From positions 1 to 29,646 of the forward strand of contig JAOPXF010000489.1 in assembly GCA_025965295.1 (NCBI GenBank): 29,646 bases of DNA, in the 5' to 3' direction. The stretch is from Nocardioides sp. (GTDB taxonomy: Bacteria; Actinomycetota; Actinomycetes; Propionibacteriales; Nocardioidaceae). The notes beneath the pieces were generated by a model, which did not search any database, had not been told where the DNA came from, and was given only the letters and a program-made list of their open reading frames with translations. A program made the translations under genes and the position numbers. Below, piece after piece: positions 1 through 7,895 of this stretch (its first letter is position 1; each line of letters begins with the position of its first letter).

Positions 1-812
1 GGGTCGGGGACGTGCCGCAGCCGGCCGGCGAGCACGAGCAGCACGGTGACGGCGACCAGCTGGACGACCGAGAGCGCCGCCGCGGCCTGCAGGTCGAGCA
101 GGTTGGTGGTGAGCAGGTAGATCTCGGTCTCGACCGAGGAGTAGCGCAGCCCGCCGAGGGTGAGCACGATCCCGAAGGCCGTGGCGCAGAAGAGGAAGAC
201 GACGGTCGCGGCGGACACGATCGCCGGGCGCAGCGCGGGCAGGGTGACGGTCCGGAATACCTGGGAGGGGCCGGCACCGAGAGCGGCGGCGGCCTCACCG
301 GGCCGCGGGTCCAGCGACTCCCACGCCGTGCCCACCACGCGGATCACCACGGCGACGTTGAAGAACACCAGGCCGGCCACGATCGCGACCGGGCTGCCGT
401 CGAGGCCGAGGAAGCCCAGCGGTCCGGACTCCCCCAGCAGCTCGCGGAAGGCGACCCCGACCACCACGGTCGGCAGCACGAACGGCACGAGCAGCGCGGC
501 CCGCACCACGGTGCGCCCCGGGAACCGCAGCCGGTGCAGGGCGTGCGCGGCCGGCAGCCCGAGCAGCACCGAGACGAGCGTCCCGACCGACGCCGACCAG
601 AGCGTGAACCAGATGACCCGGTGCACGCGAGGACGGGCCAGCACCTCGAGCACGCCCCCCGGGTCGAACGTCCCGTCCGGCCAGAAGCCGCGGGCCAGCA
701 TGCCGCTGACCGGGAGCACGAAGAAGACACCGAGCACCGCGACCGGCACGAGGGCCAGCGCGGCGAGGGTCAGGGGTCTCGACGAGCTCGACCACCGGGC
801 GGGCGTGCTCAC
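1..812 (-). CDS. thiP: Thiamine-type ABC transporter permease (3' end cut by window edge)
   Basis: I translated this frame by hand because it runs off the left edge without a stop. It starts at a GTG whose GTGA overlaps the thiB stop by 4 bases, so the two are translationally coupled. About 270 residues are present. A hydrophobic segment follows a short basic N-terminus, and several more membrane segments follow. An EAA loop with EAAAALGA followed by TLPALRPAI is typical of binding-protein-dependent inner-membrane permeases that contact the ATPase. ThiP and iron-type (FbpB) permeases have about 500 residues with two such halves, so roughly the second half is missing. Thiamine is favoured over iron because the upstream binding-protein gene has a TPP riboswitch. 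The ATPase, if present, would lie beyond the edge. Confidence 0.85.
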   Translation of the reverse strand, partial: MSTPARWSSSSRPLTLAALALVPVAVLGVFFVLPVSGMLARGFWPDGTFDPGGVLEVLARPRVHRVIWFTLWSASVGTLVSVLLGLPAAHALHRLRFPGRTVVRAALLVPFVLPTVVVGVAFRELLGESGPLGFLGLDGSPVAIVAGLVFFNVAVVIRVVGTAWESLDPRPGEAAAALGAGPSQVFRTVTLPALRPAIVSAATVVFLFCATAFGIVLTLGGLRYSSVETEIYLLTTNLLDLQAAAALSVVQLVAVTVLLVLAGRLRHVPD

Positions 813-1867
813 CGGGAGGTGACGTCGCTCCACTCGCGCAGCCACTCGTCGCGGTGGGCGGCCACGTCGGCGGGGTCGACGGCGTACGGCTGGGTCGGCT
901 GCACCGCGAACGACGCCCAGTCGCTCGGCAGGTCGACGCCGTCGGCGACCGGGAACACGTACATGCTCTCCGGCAGCGCGGCCTGGACCTCGTCGCTGAG
1001 CAGGAAGTCGACGAGGGCCGCCGCTCCCTTCGGGTTGGCCGCGCCCTCCAGCACGCCGGCGTACTCGACCTGCCGGAAGCAGGTGTCGAGCAGCGCGCTC
1101 GTCGTCGAGGTGTCCGACCCCTTCGGCACCGTGAACGCCGGGGAGGAGTCGTAGGACAGCACGATCGGCCGGTCGCCCTTGCCGCCGCCCTGGGTGAAGT
1201 CGACCTCGTAGGCGTCCGACCAGCCGGCGGTGAGCTTCGCCCCGTTGGCCATCAGCCTCGCCCAGTAGTCCGGCCACGCGTCGCCGTACTCCGCGACCGT
1301 GGCGAGCAGGAACGCCATCCCGGTGGAGCTGGTCGCGGCGCCGGGCAGCACGAAGAGGTCGCGGTACGTCGGCTCCGTGAGGTCGTCGAGGGAGGTCGGC
1401 TCGGCGAGGTCGTGGTCGGCGAACCAGGTGTCGTCGACGTTGACGCAGACGTTGCCGTTGTCGATCGGGGTCAGCCGGTGGTCGGTGTCGCCCGGCAGCA
1501 CGTAGTCGGCTGCGCCGGCGGGGAGGGACGCGGCGTACGGCGCGAATACGTCCTCGTCGAGCGCCCGGGAGGCGAAGGTGTTGTCGACGCCGAAGGCCAC
1601 GTCGCCGATCGGGTCACCCTGCGTGAGCACGAGCTTGTTGGTCAGCGTGCCGCCGTCGCCCGAGGCTCGGACGACCAGGTCGTAGCCGGACTCGGTCTCG
1701 AACTGCCTGACCAGCGGCTTGGGCAGCGTGAACGAGTCATGGGTGACGAGGACGACCTCGCCGGAGGCGGACTTCGGGTCCTCGCCGGAGCTGTCCCCCA
1801 CCGCCGAGCAGGCGGTGGCGGTGAGCGCGAGGGTGAGTGCGGCCGTGAGGGCGCGGACGGATGTCAT
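809..1867 (-). CDS. thiB: Thiamine/TPP-binding lipoprotein of an ABC importer
   Basis: A 352-residue solute-binding protein. The N-terminus is a lipoprotein signal with the lipobox ending in ATAC (Cys20), so the mature protein should be tethered to the outer face of the membrane. The body matches the ThiB/TbpA (family 1, iron/thiamine) pattern: a VLVTHDSF strand at the start of the mature domain, a GDPIGDVAFGVDNT segment, and a DYVLPGD and PIDNGNVCVN region that lines the ligand cleft in this family. The start ATG lies 9 bases after a GGGAG Shine-Dalgarno that is itself part of the TPP aptamer. It is the first gene of a thiB-thiP unit, with a 4-base overlap to the permease. Import of thiamine or its phosphates follows from the riboswitch and the family; iron is the alternative ligand for the wider family and is unlikely here. 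Confidence 0.88.
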   Translation of the reverse strand: MTSVRALTAALTLALTATACSAVGDSSGEDPKSASGEVVLVTHDSFTLPKPLVRQFETESGYDLVVRASGDGGTLTNKLVLTQGDPIGDVAFGVDNTFASRALDEDVFAPYAASLPAGAADYVLPGDTDHRLTPIDNGNVCVNVDDTWFADHDLAEPTSLDDLTEPTYRDLFVLPGAATSSTGMAFLLATVAEYGDAWPDYWARLMANGAKLTAGWSDAYEVDFTQGGGKGDRPIVLSYDSSPAFTVPKGSDTSTTSALLDTCFRQVEYAGVLEGAANPKGAAALVDFLLSDEVQAALPESMYVFPVADGVDLPSDWASFAVQPTQPYAVDPADVAAHRDEWLREWSDVTSR

Positions 1868-1874
1868 GTGAGGT

Positions 1875-1963
1875 GACTCCCTTCGCCGGTGCTAACCGGG
1901 GCAGGTTCATAGGGTCTGCGGCGGATCCGCACTCTCAGCACGTTGACGGCGTGCTCCCCTGTC
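1875..1963 (-). promoter_or_regulatory. TPP riboswitch (THI element)
   Basis: On the minus strand the stretch carries the conserved core of the TPP aptamer in order: GGGGAGC, a P2 stem GCACG/CGTGC, CTGAGAGT, a P3 hairpin (TGCGG/CCGCA), ACCC-TATGAACCTG, a CCGG/CCGG-type P4-P5 arm, and GAAGGGAG. GAC at 1961-1963 can pair with GTC at 1875-1877 to close P1. The last conserved block, GGGAG at 1877-1881, is correctly spaced to be the Shine-Dalgarno of thiB, so ligand binding would hide the ribosome site directly. No separate expression platform or U-tract terminator fits in the 7 bases left before the start codon. Confidence 0.95.
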
Positions 1964-1973
1964 GTGTTCCCCC

Positions 1974-1979
1974 AGCCTA
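1974..1979 (-). promoter_or_regulatory. Candidate -10 element for the thi operon
   Basis: TAGGCT on the minus strand fits the actinobacterial TANNNT -10 pattern. It predicts a transcript start near 1967, about 4 bases before the P1 stem of the TPP aptamer. The matching -35 would lie within the end of the sigma factor gene and is weak. Read-through from the sigma factor operon is the alternative. Confidence 0.4.
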
Positions 1980-1983
1980 CGCG

Positions 1984-2862
1984 TCAACGGGTCAGCGCGA
2001 CCACGGCGTCCAGACGGCCGAGCTTGGCCGGGTTGCGCACCAGGTAGAGGCCGGTCACCAGGCCGCCCTCGACCAGCATCGTGCCGATCGCGTCGACCTC
2101 CCCGCCGACGACCAGGCGCAGCGCCGGCCGGCCGTTGACGACCACGACGTCGGCACTCGCGTCGTCGGGCGCGACGGCCGCGAGGAAGCGCAGCACCTTG
2201 TCGCGTCCCAGGATCGGGCGCAGCGCGGCCTTCATGACGCCGCCGCCGACCGTCACCAGGACGACGAAGGGCGCGAGCACGTCCATCAGGCTCTGCAGGT
2301 CACCGGTGGCAGTGGCGCCCAGGAACCTGGCGATCACGGCGTCCCGCTCCTGCGCGGTCACGTCCTGGCGCGGTCGGCGCTCGTCCACGTGGGCGCGGGC
2401 CCGGTGCGCGACCTGGCGGACCGCGGCCGGCGACTTGTCCACGGCGGCCGCGATCTCGTCGTACCCCAGGTCGAAGATCTCGCGCAGCACGAAGACCGCC
2501 CGCTCGGTCGGCGAGAGCGTCTCGAGGACGAGCAGCATCGCGGTCGACACGCTGTCGGCGAGCTCGACGTCCTCGGCCACGTCGGGTGCGGTCAGCAGGG
2601 GCTCGGGCAGCCACGGGCCGACGTACTGCTCGCGACGCCGGGCCATCGTCCGCATCCGGTTCAGGGCGAGCCGGGTCGCGATCCGGACCAGGTAGGCCCG
2701 CTCTTCGCGGACCTCGGCGTGCTCCACCTCGGCCCAGCGCAGCCAGGTCTCCTGCAGGACGTCCTCGGCGTCGGCGGCCGAGCCGAGCATCTCGTAGGCG
2801 ACGGTGAAGAGCAGGTTGCGGTGGGCGACGAAGGCATCGGTCGAGGCTGGGGTCGCGCTCAT
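1984..2862 (-). CDS. ECF41-family (SigJ-like) RNA polymerase sigma factor with SnoaL-like C-terminal domain
   Basis: A 292-residue extracytoplasmic-function sigma factor. Region 2 is at about residues 12-75 (DAEDVLQETWLRWAEV) and region 4 at about 115-160 (LSPTERAVFVLREIF, then a helix-turn-helix). The WLPEPL linker at 84-89 is diagnostic of ECF41. A SnoaL/NTF2-like extension fills residues 170-292. It carries variants of the two regulatory ECF41 motifs: GGGVMK at 206-211 in place of DGGGK, and NPAKL at 277-281 in place of NPDKL. In this family the extension both activates and restrains the factor, and there is normally no anti-sigma factor; none is present here. The ATG overlaps the stop of the AhpD-like gene by 4 bases, and an ECF41-type promoter precedes that pair, so positive autoregulation is likely. 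Confidence 0.93.
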   Translation of the reverse strand: MSATPASTDAFVAHRNLLFTVAYEMLGSAADAEDVLQETWLRWAEVEHAEVREERAYLVRIATRLALNRMRTMARRREQYVGPWLPEPLLTAPDVAEDVELADSVSTAMLLVLETLSPTERAVFVLREIFDLGYDEIAAAVDKSPAAVRQVAHRARAHVDERRPRQDVTAQERDAVIARFLGATATGDLQSLMDVLAPFVVLVTVGGGVMKAALRPILGRDKVLRFLAAVAPDDASADVVVVNGRPALRLVVGGEVDAIGTMLVEGGLVTGLYLVRNPAKLGRLDAVVALTR

Positions 2863-3446
2863 GCCTCGGAGGGTACGGCGCTCGCCGGGGCCAGGGGCAG
2901 CTCGCACACGTCGGAGTAGCCCTGGCTCTGCAGCCCGGCCGCCGAGTTGAAGCGCGAGCGCATGTTCTCCAGCGCGACCAGCTGGGTCAGCTCGACGACG
3001 GCCTCGGCCCCGAGCCGGTCGACCAGGCCGGAGACCACCTCGTCGGTGACGGTCGGCGGGGTGACGCTCATCGCCTCGGCGTACGCCATCACGTCGCGCT
3101 CCAGCGGCGTGAAGACGTCGGACTCGCGCCAGCGCGGGACCTCGCGCACCTTGGCGAGGTCCAGCCCGTCGTTGTGGGCCAGGAAGTAGCCGAAGTCCAG
3201 GCACCAGCTGCACCCGATGACACCGGCGCTGGCGAGCTGGGCGTAGGACTGGAGGTTCGGGTCGAGGCGGTCCCACTTCTTGACCTTGCCCTCGAAGGAG
3301 AGGACGGCCTTGAGCACCTGCCGGTGGTGCCAGAGGACGTAGGCGTTGTCGGGGACCTGGCCCCAGGTGCGGCGGGCGTACGCCGACATCAGCCGGCCGT
3401 ACAGGCCGGAGACCTCGGCCTTGGGGATGCGGAACGTGCTGGGCAT
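2859..3446 (-). CDS. Carboxymuconolactone decarboxylase / AhpD-like protein
   Basis: A 195-residue helical protein of the CMD/AhpD family. It has the redox CSWC motif (Cys79, Cys82) followed by LDFGYFLAHNDG, with a downstream His at 91, as expected for an AhpD-type thiol peroxidase or reductase. The start at 3446 is chosen because GAGGAG lies 6 bases upstream; longer readings of the frame lack a ribosome site and run through the promoter. ECF41 sigma factors are typically encoded next to a CMD, oxidoreductase or epimerase gene that is their main target, and the ATGA overlap with the sigma gene fits that arrangement. The true substrate of these partner proteins is unknown. Confidence 0.88.
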   Translation of the reverse strand: MPSTFRIPKAEVSGLYGRLMSAYARRTWGQVPDNAYVLWHHRQVLKAVLSFEGKVKKWDRLDPNLQSYAQLASAGVIGCSWCLDFGYFLAHNDGLDLAKVREVPRWRESDVFTPLERDVMAYAEAMSVTPPTVTDEVVSGLVDRLGAEAVVELTQLVALENMRSRFNSAAGLQSQGYSDVCELPLAPASAVPSEA

Positions 3447-3489
3447 CGGATGCTCCTCGGGTCGGTTCGTTTCGTCTGTCGGCCATGAA

Positions 3490-3516
3490 GACACCGGCCG
3501 TCCCGGGTTTGTGACA
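3490..3516 (-). promoter_or_regulatory. ECF41-type promoter of the AhpD-like/sigma operon
   Basis: The minus strand carries TGTCACA at 3510-3516, then exactly 16 bases, then TGTC at 3490-3493. Published ECF41 target promoters have TGTCACA at -35 and CGTC at -10 with a similar spacer, so the -35 is a full match and the -10 differs in one base. The predicted start leaves a leader of roughly 35-40 bases before the ATG at 3446, containing its GAGGAG ribosome site. Confidence 0.85.
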
Positions 3517-3527
3517 GCCTCGGCCCC

Positions 3528-4439
3528 ATGTCGCCCAGCCGCCGCCACGACCTGCTCGCCTGGGCTGTCCCCCGGGTGCGGAAGTCGCGCGACCTCGACA
3601 GCGTCGGGGCCGAGCACGACCGGCTCACCCGGTGGCACGCCGGCCTGGACCGCTCACTGCCGGTCCGGGCGGTGCCGCGCTTCGCGAGGCGCTTCTCGGT
3701 GGTGACCGAGCAGATCGGCGAGCCCGGCTTCGCGTCGTACGTCATCACGCCGCGCGGGATCGACCCGCGGCACACCGTCGTCTACGTGCACGGCGGCGGC
3801 TTCGTGGCGCCGATCGACCCGTTCCACCTGCGCTACGTCACCCGGCTGGCGGTGGCGCTGGGGGCGCGGGTGGTGCTGCCCGACTACCCGCTGACCCCCG
3901 AGCACTCCTGGCGCGACTCCCACGAGGCGCTCGCCGACCTGACCGCGAGGTGGGCGGCGCAGTCGCACGACCTCGTGCTGGCCGGCGACTCGGCCGGCGG
4001 CGGCATCGCCCTCGCGCTCGCCCAGACCCTGCGCGACCGCGGCGGCCCGCAGGCCTCGCACCTGCTGCTGCACTCGCCGTGGGTCGACCTGACGTCCAGC
4101 GCGCCCGAGACCGCGGCGTTCTCCGCGACCGATCCGTGGCTCTTCCTCGGCAAGATGCACGCCTACGCGGACTGGTGGGCGGGTTCGCCCGACGACCTCG
4201 GGCGCCCCGAGGTCAGCCCGGGCCTCGCGTCGCTCGACGGACTGCCGCCGGCGCTGGTGTTCTGCGGCACCCGCGACACCCTCGCGCCCGGATGCCGCCT
4301 CCTCGCCCGCCGAGCGGCGGAGTCCGACTGGGACCTCACCTACGTCGAGGTGCCCGACCTGATCCACGTCTACCCGCTGCTGCCGCTGATCCCCGAGGCG
4401 CGGGTGGCCTGGCGCCAGACCCTGGAGTTCCTGCGATGA
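3528..4439 (+). CDS. HSL-family alpha/beta hydrolase (esterase/lipase)
   Basis: A 303-residue hydrolase of the hormone-sensitive-lipase group. It shows the oxyanion-hole motif HGGG at 88-91, the nucleophile motif GDSAGG with Ser155, and acid and base residues at Asp250 (GTRDTL) and His280 (LIHVYP). There is no signal peptide, so it should be cytoplasmic. It diverges from the AhpD/ECF41 operon with 81 bases between the starts. No good ribosome site precedes the ATG, so the transcript may be leaderless. Its stop overlaps the ATG of the acetyltransferase gene. A short acyl ester is the likely substrate type; the exact one cannot be read from sequence. Confidence 0.88.
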   Translation: MSPSRRHDLLAWAVPRVRKSRDLDSVGAEHDRLTRWHAGLDRSLPVRAVPRFARRFSVVTEQIGEPGFASYVITPRGIDPRHTVVYVHGGGFVAPIDPFHLRYVTRLAVALGARVVLPDYPLTPEHSWRDSHEALADLTARWAAQSHDLVLAGDSAGGGIALALAQTLRDRGGPQASHLLLHSPWVDLTSSAPETAAFSATDPWLFLGKMHAYADWWAGSPDDLGRPEVSPGLASLDGLPPALVFCGTRDTLAPGCRLLARRAAESDWDLTYVEVPDLIHVYPLLPLIPEARVAWRQTLEFLR

Positions 4440-4888
4440 CGACCGGGACGCGGGTGGTGGCGGTCCCGTTCGAGGCGCTCGACGCCCGCACGGCGTACGA
4501 CGTGTGGCGCCTGCGCCAGCAGGTCTTCGTGGTCGAGCAGGAGTGCCCCTACCCCGACCTCGACGGGCGCGACGTCGAGCCGGGCACCCGGCACGTGCTG
4601 CTGCACGAGGCCGACGCGCTGCTCGGCTACGCGCGGGTGCTCGACGACGGCGGCGACCGGGCCGTGTGGCGGATCGGCCGGGTCGTGCTGGCACCGCCCG
4701 CGCGCGGGCGGGGTCTCGCCGACGCGCTGATGGTGACGGCGCTGAGGGTCTGCCCGGGCCGCGACGTCGTGCTCGACGCCCAGGCGCCGTTGCGCGGCTG
4801 GTACGCGACGTTCGGCTTCGAGGTCAGCGGTCCGGAGTTCCTCGAGGACGGCATCGCCCACGTGCCGATGCGGCTCGCCCGGTCGTGA
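4436..4888 (+). CDS. ElaA-type GNAT N-acetyltransferase
   Basis: A 150-residue GNAT-fold protein. The N-terminal RLRQQVFVVEQECPYPDLD segment at about 26-43 is characteristic of the ElaA group, and GRVVLAPPARGRGLADALM at 81-99 is the acetyl-CoA pyrophosphate-binding motif A. Its ATG overlaps the hydrolase stop by 4 bases, so the two are co-expressed. The same frame is open far upstream, but that part is an out-of-phase reading of the hydrolase. The acceptor substrate of ElaA proteins is not established. Confidence 0.88.
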   Translation: MTTGTRVVAVPFEALDARTAYDVWRLRQQVFVVEQECPYPDLDGRDVEPGTRHVLLHEADALLGYARVLDDGGDRAVWRIGRVVLAPPARGRGLADALMVTALRVCPGRDVVLDAQAPLRGWYATFGFEVSGPEFLEDGIAHVPMRLARS

Positions 4889-4900
4889 GCCGCCCCGGCG

Positions 4901-6805
4901 CTACTGCGGCGACAGCGACTGCAGCGTGAAGGCGAGGACCGAGACCGCGACGTAGTCGAGGGCCGGCTCGGTCGCGGCGTACGCGCGGACGTCGTCGACG
5001 TAGCCCGCACCCTGCCCGTCGAACCGCGCGAACGGGTTCGACCCCGCGCCCGGGCACGGCCGGGCGTAGTCGCCCGGTGCCCCGAGGCCGCGGAGCTCGT
5101 CCTTCGCCACCGGGCCGTTGGAGACCGCACCGAGCAGCTCCGGCCCGGCACCGGCGTGCGGGCCGAGCAGGTTCGCGACCTGGTGGTGCGGGCAGCGCGG
5201 GTACGTCGTGCCGGCGCCGACGACCAGCGAGGTGCCCCAGGCGTTGGTGCCGAGCGCCCAGTCGCGCTGCAGCGCACCCAGCGCCGCCTGGCTGTCGTCG
5301 CCCGTGGCCCGTCGGTAGAGGAGCTCGGTCGCCGCGACGCCGAACGTGAAGTCCGCACCAGGGTCCTCGTCGCCGCCGAAGCCCAGGGGCGCGGCGTAGC
5401 GGCGCGCGGCGATCCGCAGCTGCTGGCGCAGGTCGTCGGTCAGGTCGGCTCTGGAGACGGCCGTCGCCACGGACGGCCCTTGGTCGATCGCCCGCACCAG
5501 GTCGGCGTGCGCGACCGCGCTCTGGTCGTCACGGGCGAGCGTGAACCAGCCGTGGAACGGGCTGTCGAGGTAGGCCCGGGCCCAGGTGGCCGCCGCGCGC
5601 AGGTCCGCCCGCTGGCGGGCGGCGTCGATGCCCAGGGCCTGCCCCGCGAGCGCGACCTCGGTGGCGCCGAGCTCGAGGTCGTCGCGCCACTCGTCCTCCT
5701 CGTAGTAGGCCCGGGGCGCCGTCGTGAGCAGCCGGCCCACGTGGTGGGTCCGCGCCCGTCCGAGCACGGCGCGGGCCTTGGCCAGGTAGCCGCGGGCGCG
5801 GGCCGGGCTCTCATTCGCCGTCAGCTGGGCGGCCAGCGCGAAGGCGGCCGCGGTGCGGCCGGCGAGGTTCGGGCTGATCCGCTCTCCGCGACGGTTGGCC
5901 TGCAGGGCCGGGCGGTGCTTCAGGTAGTAGGCCGGGTCGCCCCGCCGGACGTGCAGCCGGTCGTCCGCCTGCGGCAGCCGCCAGCGGTCGTGGTCACCGA
6001 CGAGTCCGGGCCGTCCGTCGCCCAGCCCCACCTGGTAGAGCAGCCGCCGGGGACCGTCCAGCCACATCCGGTCGAGCCAGCGGACGCCGTACAGCGCCTC
6101 GGCGCGCAGCGCGCCCGCGTCGGCCGACTCGCGGGCCGCGACCAGCAGCAGCGAGTCGGCGTAGCTGGTCGTCTCGACGAACTTGAGGTAGTCGCCGGCG
6201 TCGAACCAGCCGCCGCTTACATCCGCTGTCCGGCCGGTCGGGTGCAGGTGGCCGGCGAGCCGCACGTGCCGGTACGTCGGGGGCCGGTGGACCCGCGCCC
6301 GACGGTCGGCCAGGTGGCTCGGCCGCCGCCGCATCACGCCGGGGACCAGGTCGTTGCCGTCGCGCTGGGCCTGGAAGAACCGCACCCCGTTGGCGACCAG
6401 CGGCGCGTAGAGCTCGGTCGCATCCCCCACCCGGAACCAGGGCGACGCCCCGGACACCCCGTCGCCGAGGAGCACGCGGTAGCGGCCCGGGGCGGTCAGG
6501 TCGGTGAGGTCGATCCGCTCGACGTGCGGCCAGTGCCGGCTCCAGGAGCCGACGTCGGCGCCCAGGGGCCCCTCGGCCACGACGGTGCCACCGGCGTCGA
6601 CCACGCGGTACGTCGCGTCGGGGGCGGTCGCGGCGGTCATCGCGAACGCGGTCTTGGGGTCCCCGGTCAGGTAGCCGACCTGGTTCACCCGGACCACGCC
6701 GGCGACGTCGGGGGCGGCCGGGACCGCCGGTCCCAGCCCCAGCAGGGTGGTCCCGAGGAGGACGGCCGCCAGCAGGGTTGGCACGGTCAGGCGTCGTCGC
6801 GGCAC
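4901..6805 (-). CDS. Secreted glycoside hydrolase family 9 (endoglucanase-like)
   Basis: A 634-residue secreted enzyme starting at GTG. A basic start and hydrophobic core with AVPAAP near residue 30 form a Sec signal peptide. An Ig-like CelD_N domain (about 36-127, beginning VRVNQVGYLTGDPKTAF) precedes the GH9 (alpha/alpha)6 barrel. The nucleophile/base motif GGWFDAGDYLKF holds Asp202 and Asp205. A PRCPHHQ segment and the terminal TEPALDY (Glu613, general acid) complete the GH9 signature. No carbohydrate-binding module or dockerin follows, so it probably acts on soluble or accessible beta-glucans rather than crystalline cellulose. It begins 25 bases after the MBL-hydrolase stop and ends 12 bases from the convergent acetyltransferase gene. 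Exo-type GH9 activity is the alternative. Confidence 0.9.
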   Translation of the reverse strand: MPRRRLTVPTLLAAVLLGTTLLGLGPAVPAAPDVAGVVRVNQVGYLTGDPKTAFAMTAATAPDATYRVVDAGGTVVAEGPLGADVGSWSRHWPHVERIDLTDLTAPGRYRVLLGDGVSGASPWFRVGDATELYAPLVANGVRFFQAQRDGNDLVPGVMRRRPSHLADRRARVHRPPTYRHVRLAGHLHPTGRTADVSGGWFDAGDYLKFVETTSYADSLLLVAARESADAGALRAEALYGVRWLDRMWLDGPRRLLYQVGLGDGRPGLVGDHDRWRLPQADDRLHVRRGDPAYYLKHRPALQANRRGERISPNLAGRTAAAFALAAQLTANESPARARGYLAKARAVLGRARTHHVGRLLTTAPRAYYEEDEWRDDLELGATEVALAGQALGIDAARQRADLRAAATWARAYLDSPFHGWFTLARDDQSAVAHADLVRAIDQGPSVATAVSRADLTDDLRQQLRIAARRYAAPLGFGGDEDPGADFTFGVAATELLYRRATGDDSQAALGALQRDWALGTNAWGTSLVVGAGTTYPRCPHHQVANLLGPHAGAGPELLGAVSNGPVAKDELRGLGAPGDYARPCPGAGSNPFARFDGQGAGYVDDVRAYAATEPALDYVAVSVLAFTLQSLSPQ

Positions 6806-6830
6806 CGGGTCAGCCTGTCACCGATGCGGC

Positions 6831-7886
6831 TCACGTGGCCGTGAACAGCACGCCCGTCGGAGTCTCCTCGCGCCCGGCCCGGCCACGCGCGACCAGCAGC
6901 TCGAGGTGGGCCTTGGTCTCCATCGTCGCCATCCCCTGGTTGGAGGGGTCGAGGCTGTCGAAGGCTCGCTCGTGGCGGGTCCACCCCAGTCCCTGGGCGA
7001 CGTCGTACGCCGTCGCGGGCCCGTCGCCCAGACCGGCGAGGGACTGGTCGAGGCGGGTCTCGTGGAAGGCCAGCAGCTCGTCGACGCGGGTGTGCGACGA
7101 CGGCGCGACCGGGCCGTGGGCGGGCAGGACCCGCAGGTCCGGCAGGCCCCGCACCTTGGTGAGCGACGCCATGAAGTCGCCCAGCGGCTGCTTCATCGGC
7201 GGGAACGTGAAGCCGATCGACGGGGTGATCGTGGGCAGCACGTGGTCGCCGGCGAACAGCAGCTCGGCCGCCCGGTCGGCGAAGACGAAGTGGCCAGGGG
7301 TGTGCCCGGGCGTGTGCACCGCGTCGAGGGTGCGCCGGCCGACGGCGATCTCGTGGTCGCCCTCCAGCCACACGTCGGGGTGCCCCCACAGCGACGGGTC
7401 CGGGAGCTCGCCGCCGCCCTGGCCCCACAGCTCGGCCAGCTCGAGGGCGCCGGCCGTGACCAGCACCTGCGAGAAGGGGTTCTCGGAGAGATCCTCGACG
7501 CCCAGGAGGGTGTCCAGGGCGGGCCGCTCGCCGACACCGAGCGAGACCTCCCCGCCGTACTCCGTGCCGAGCAGGCGGGCCATCGTGTAGTGGTCGCGGT
7601 GCACGTGGGTGACCAGGAAGCTGCGGATGTCGCCGAAGCCGGAGCCGATCGAGCGCAGCGAGGTGTCCAGCAGCTCCCTGGCCTCGGGGATCGCCCAGCC
7701 GCCGTCGATGAGCGTCAGGCCGGTGTCGCCCTCGATGACGTAGACGTTGATCGCCTTGAGGCCGTCCATCGGCAGCGGCAGCGGAATCCGGTGGATGCCC
7801 TCGGCGACCGGCCAGGCACCGGGATCGCTCCAGTGCCGGCCCGAGTCGGGCGAGACGGCGTGGGCGGTGCTGGTCGAGGACGTCAC
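6831..7886 (-). CDS. Metallo-beta-lactamase-fold hydrolase
   Basis: A 351-residue MBL-fold protein. The HVHRDH motif at 94-99 supplies the metal ligands. HTPGHTPGH and FAGDHVLP further on supply the third histidine and the bridging Asp. The C-terminal 80 residues form a helical extension. There is no signal peptide. It starts at GTG 9 bases after the SDR stop and is third in the KstR-box-controlled set. Many proteins of this type in actinobacterial lipid and steroid loci are thioesterase-like or lactonase-like hydrolases; that assignment is by context only. Confidence 0.85.
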   Translation of the reverse strand: MTSSTSTAHAVSPDSGRHWSDPGAWPVAEGIHRIPLPLPMDGLKAINVYVIEGDTGLTLIDGGWAIPEARELLDTSLRSIGSGFGDIRSFLVTHVHRDHYTMARLLGTEYGGEVSLGVGERPALDTLLGVEDLSENPFSQVLVTAGALELAELWGQGGGELPDPSLWGHPDVWLEGDHEIAVGRRTLDAVHTPGHTPGHFVFADRAAELLFAGDHVLPTITPSIGFTFPPMKQPLGDFMASLTKVRGLPDLRVLPAHGPVAPSSHTRVDELLAFHETRLDQSLAGLGDGPATAYDVAQGLGWTRHERAFDSLDPSNQGMATMETKAHLELLVARGRAGREETPTGVLFTAT

Positions 7887-7895
7887 CCCACGACC

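Noticed and set aside
5156..6844. Long plus-strand frame opposite the GH9 gene
   Set aside because: The GH9 reading has a signal peptide and catalytic motifs; the opposite frame has only biased composition.
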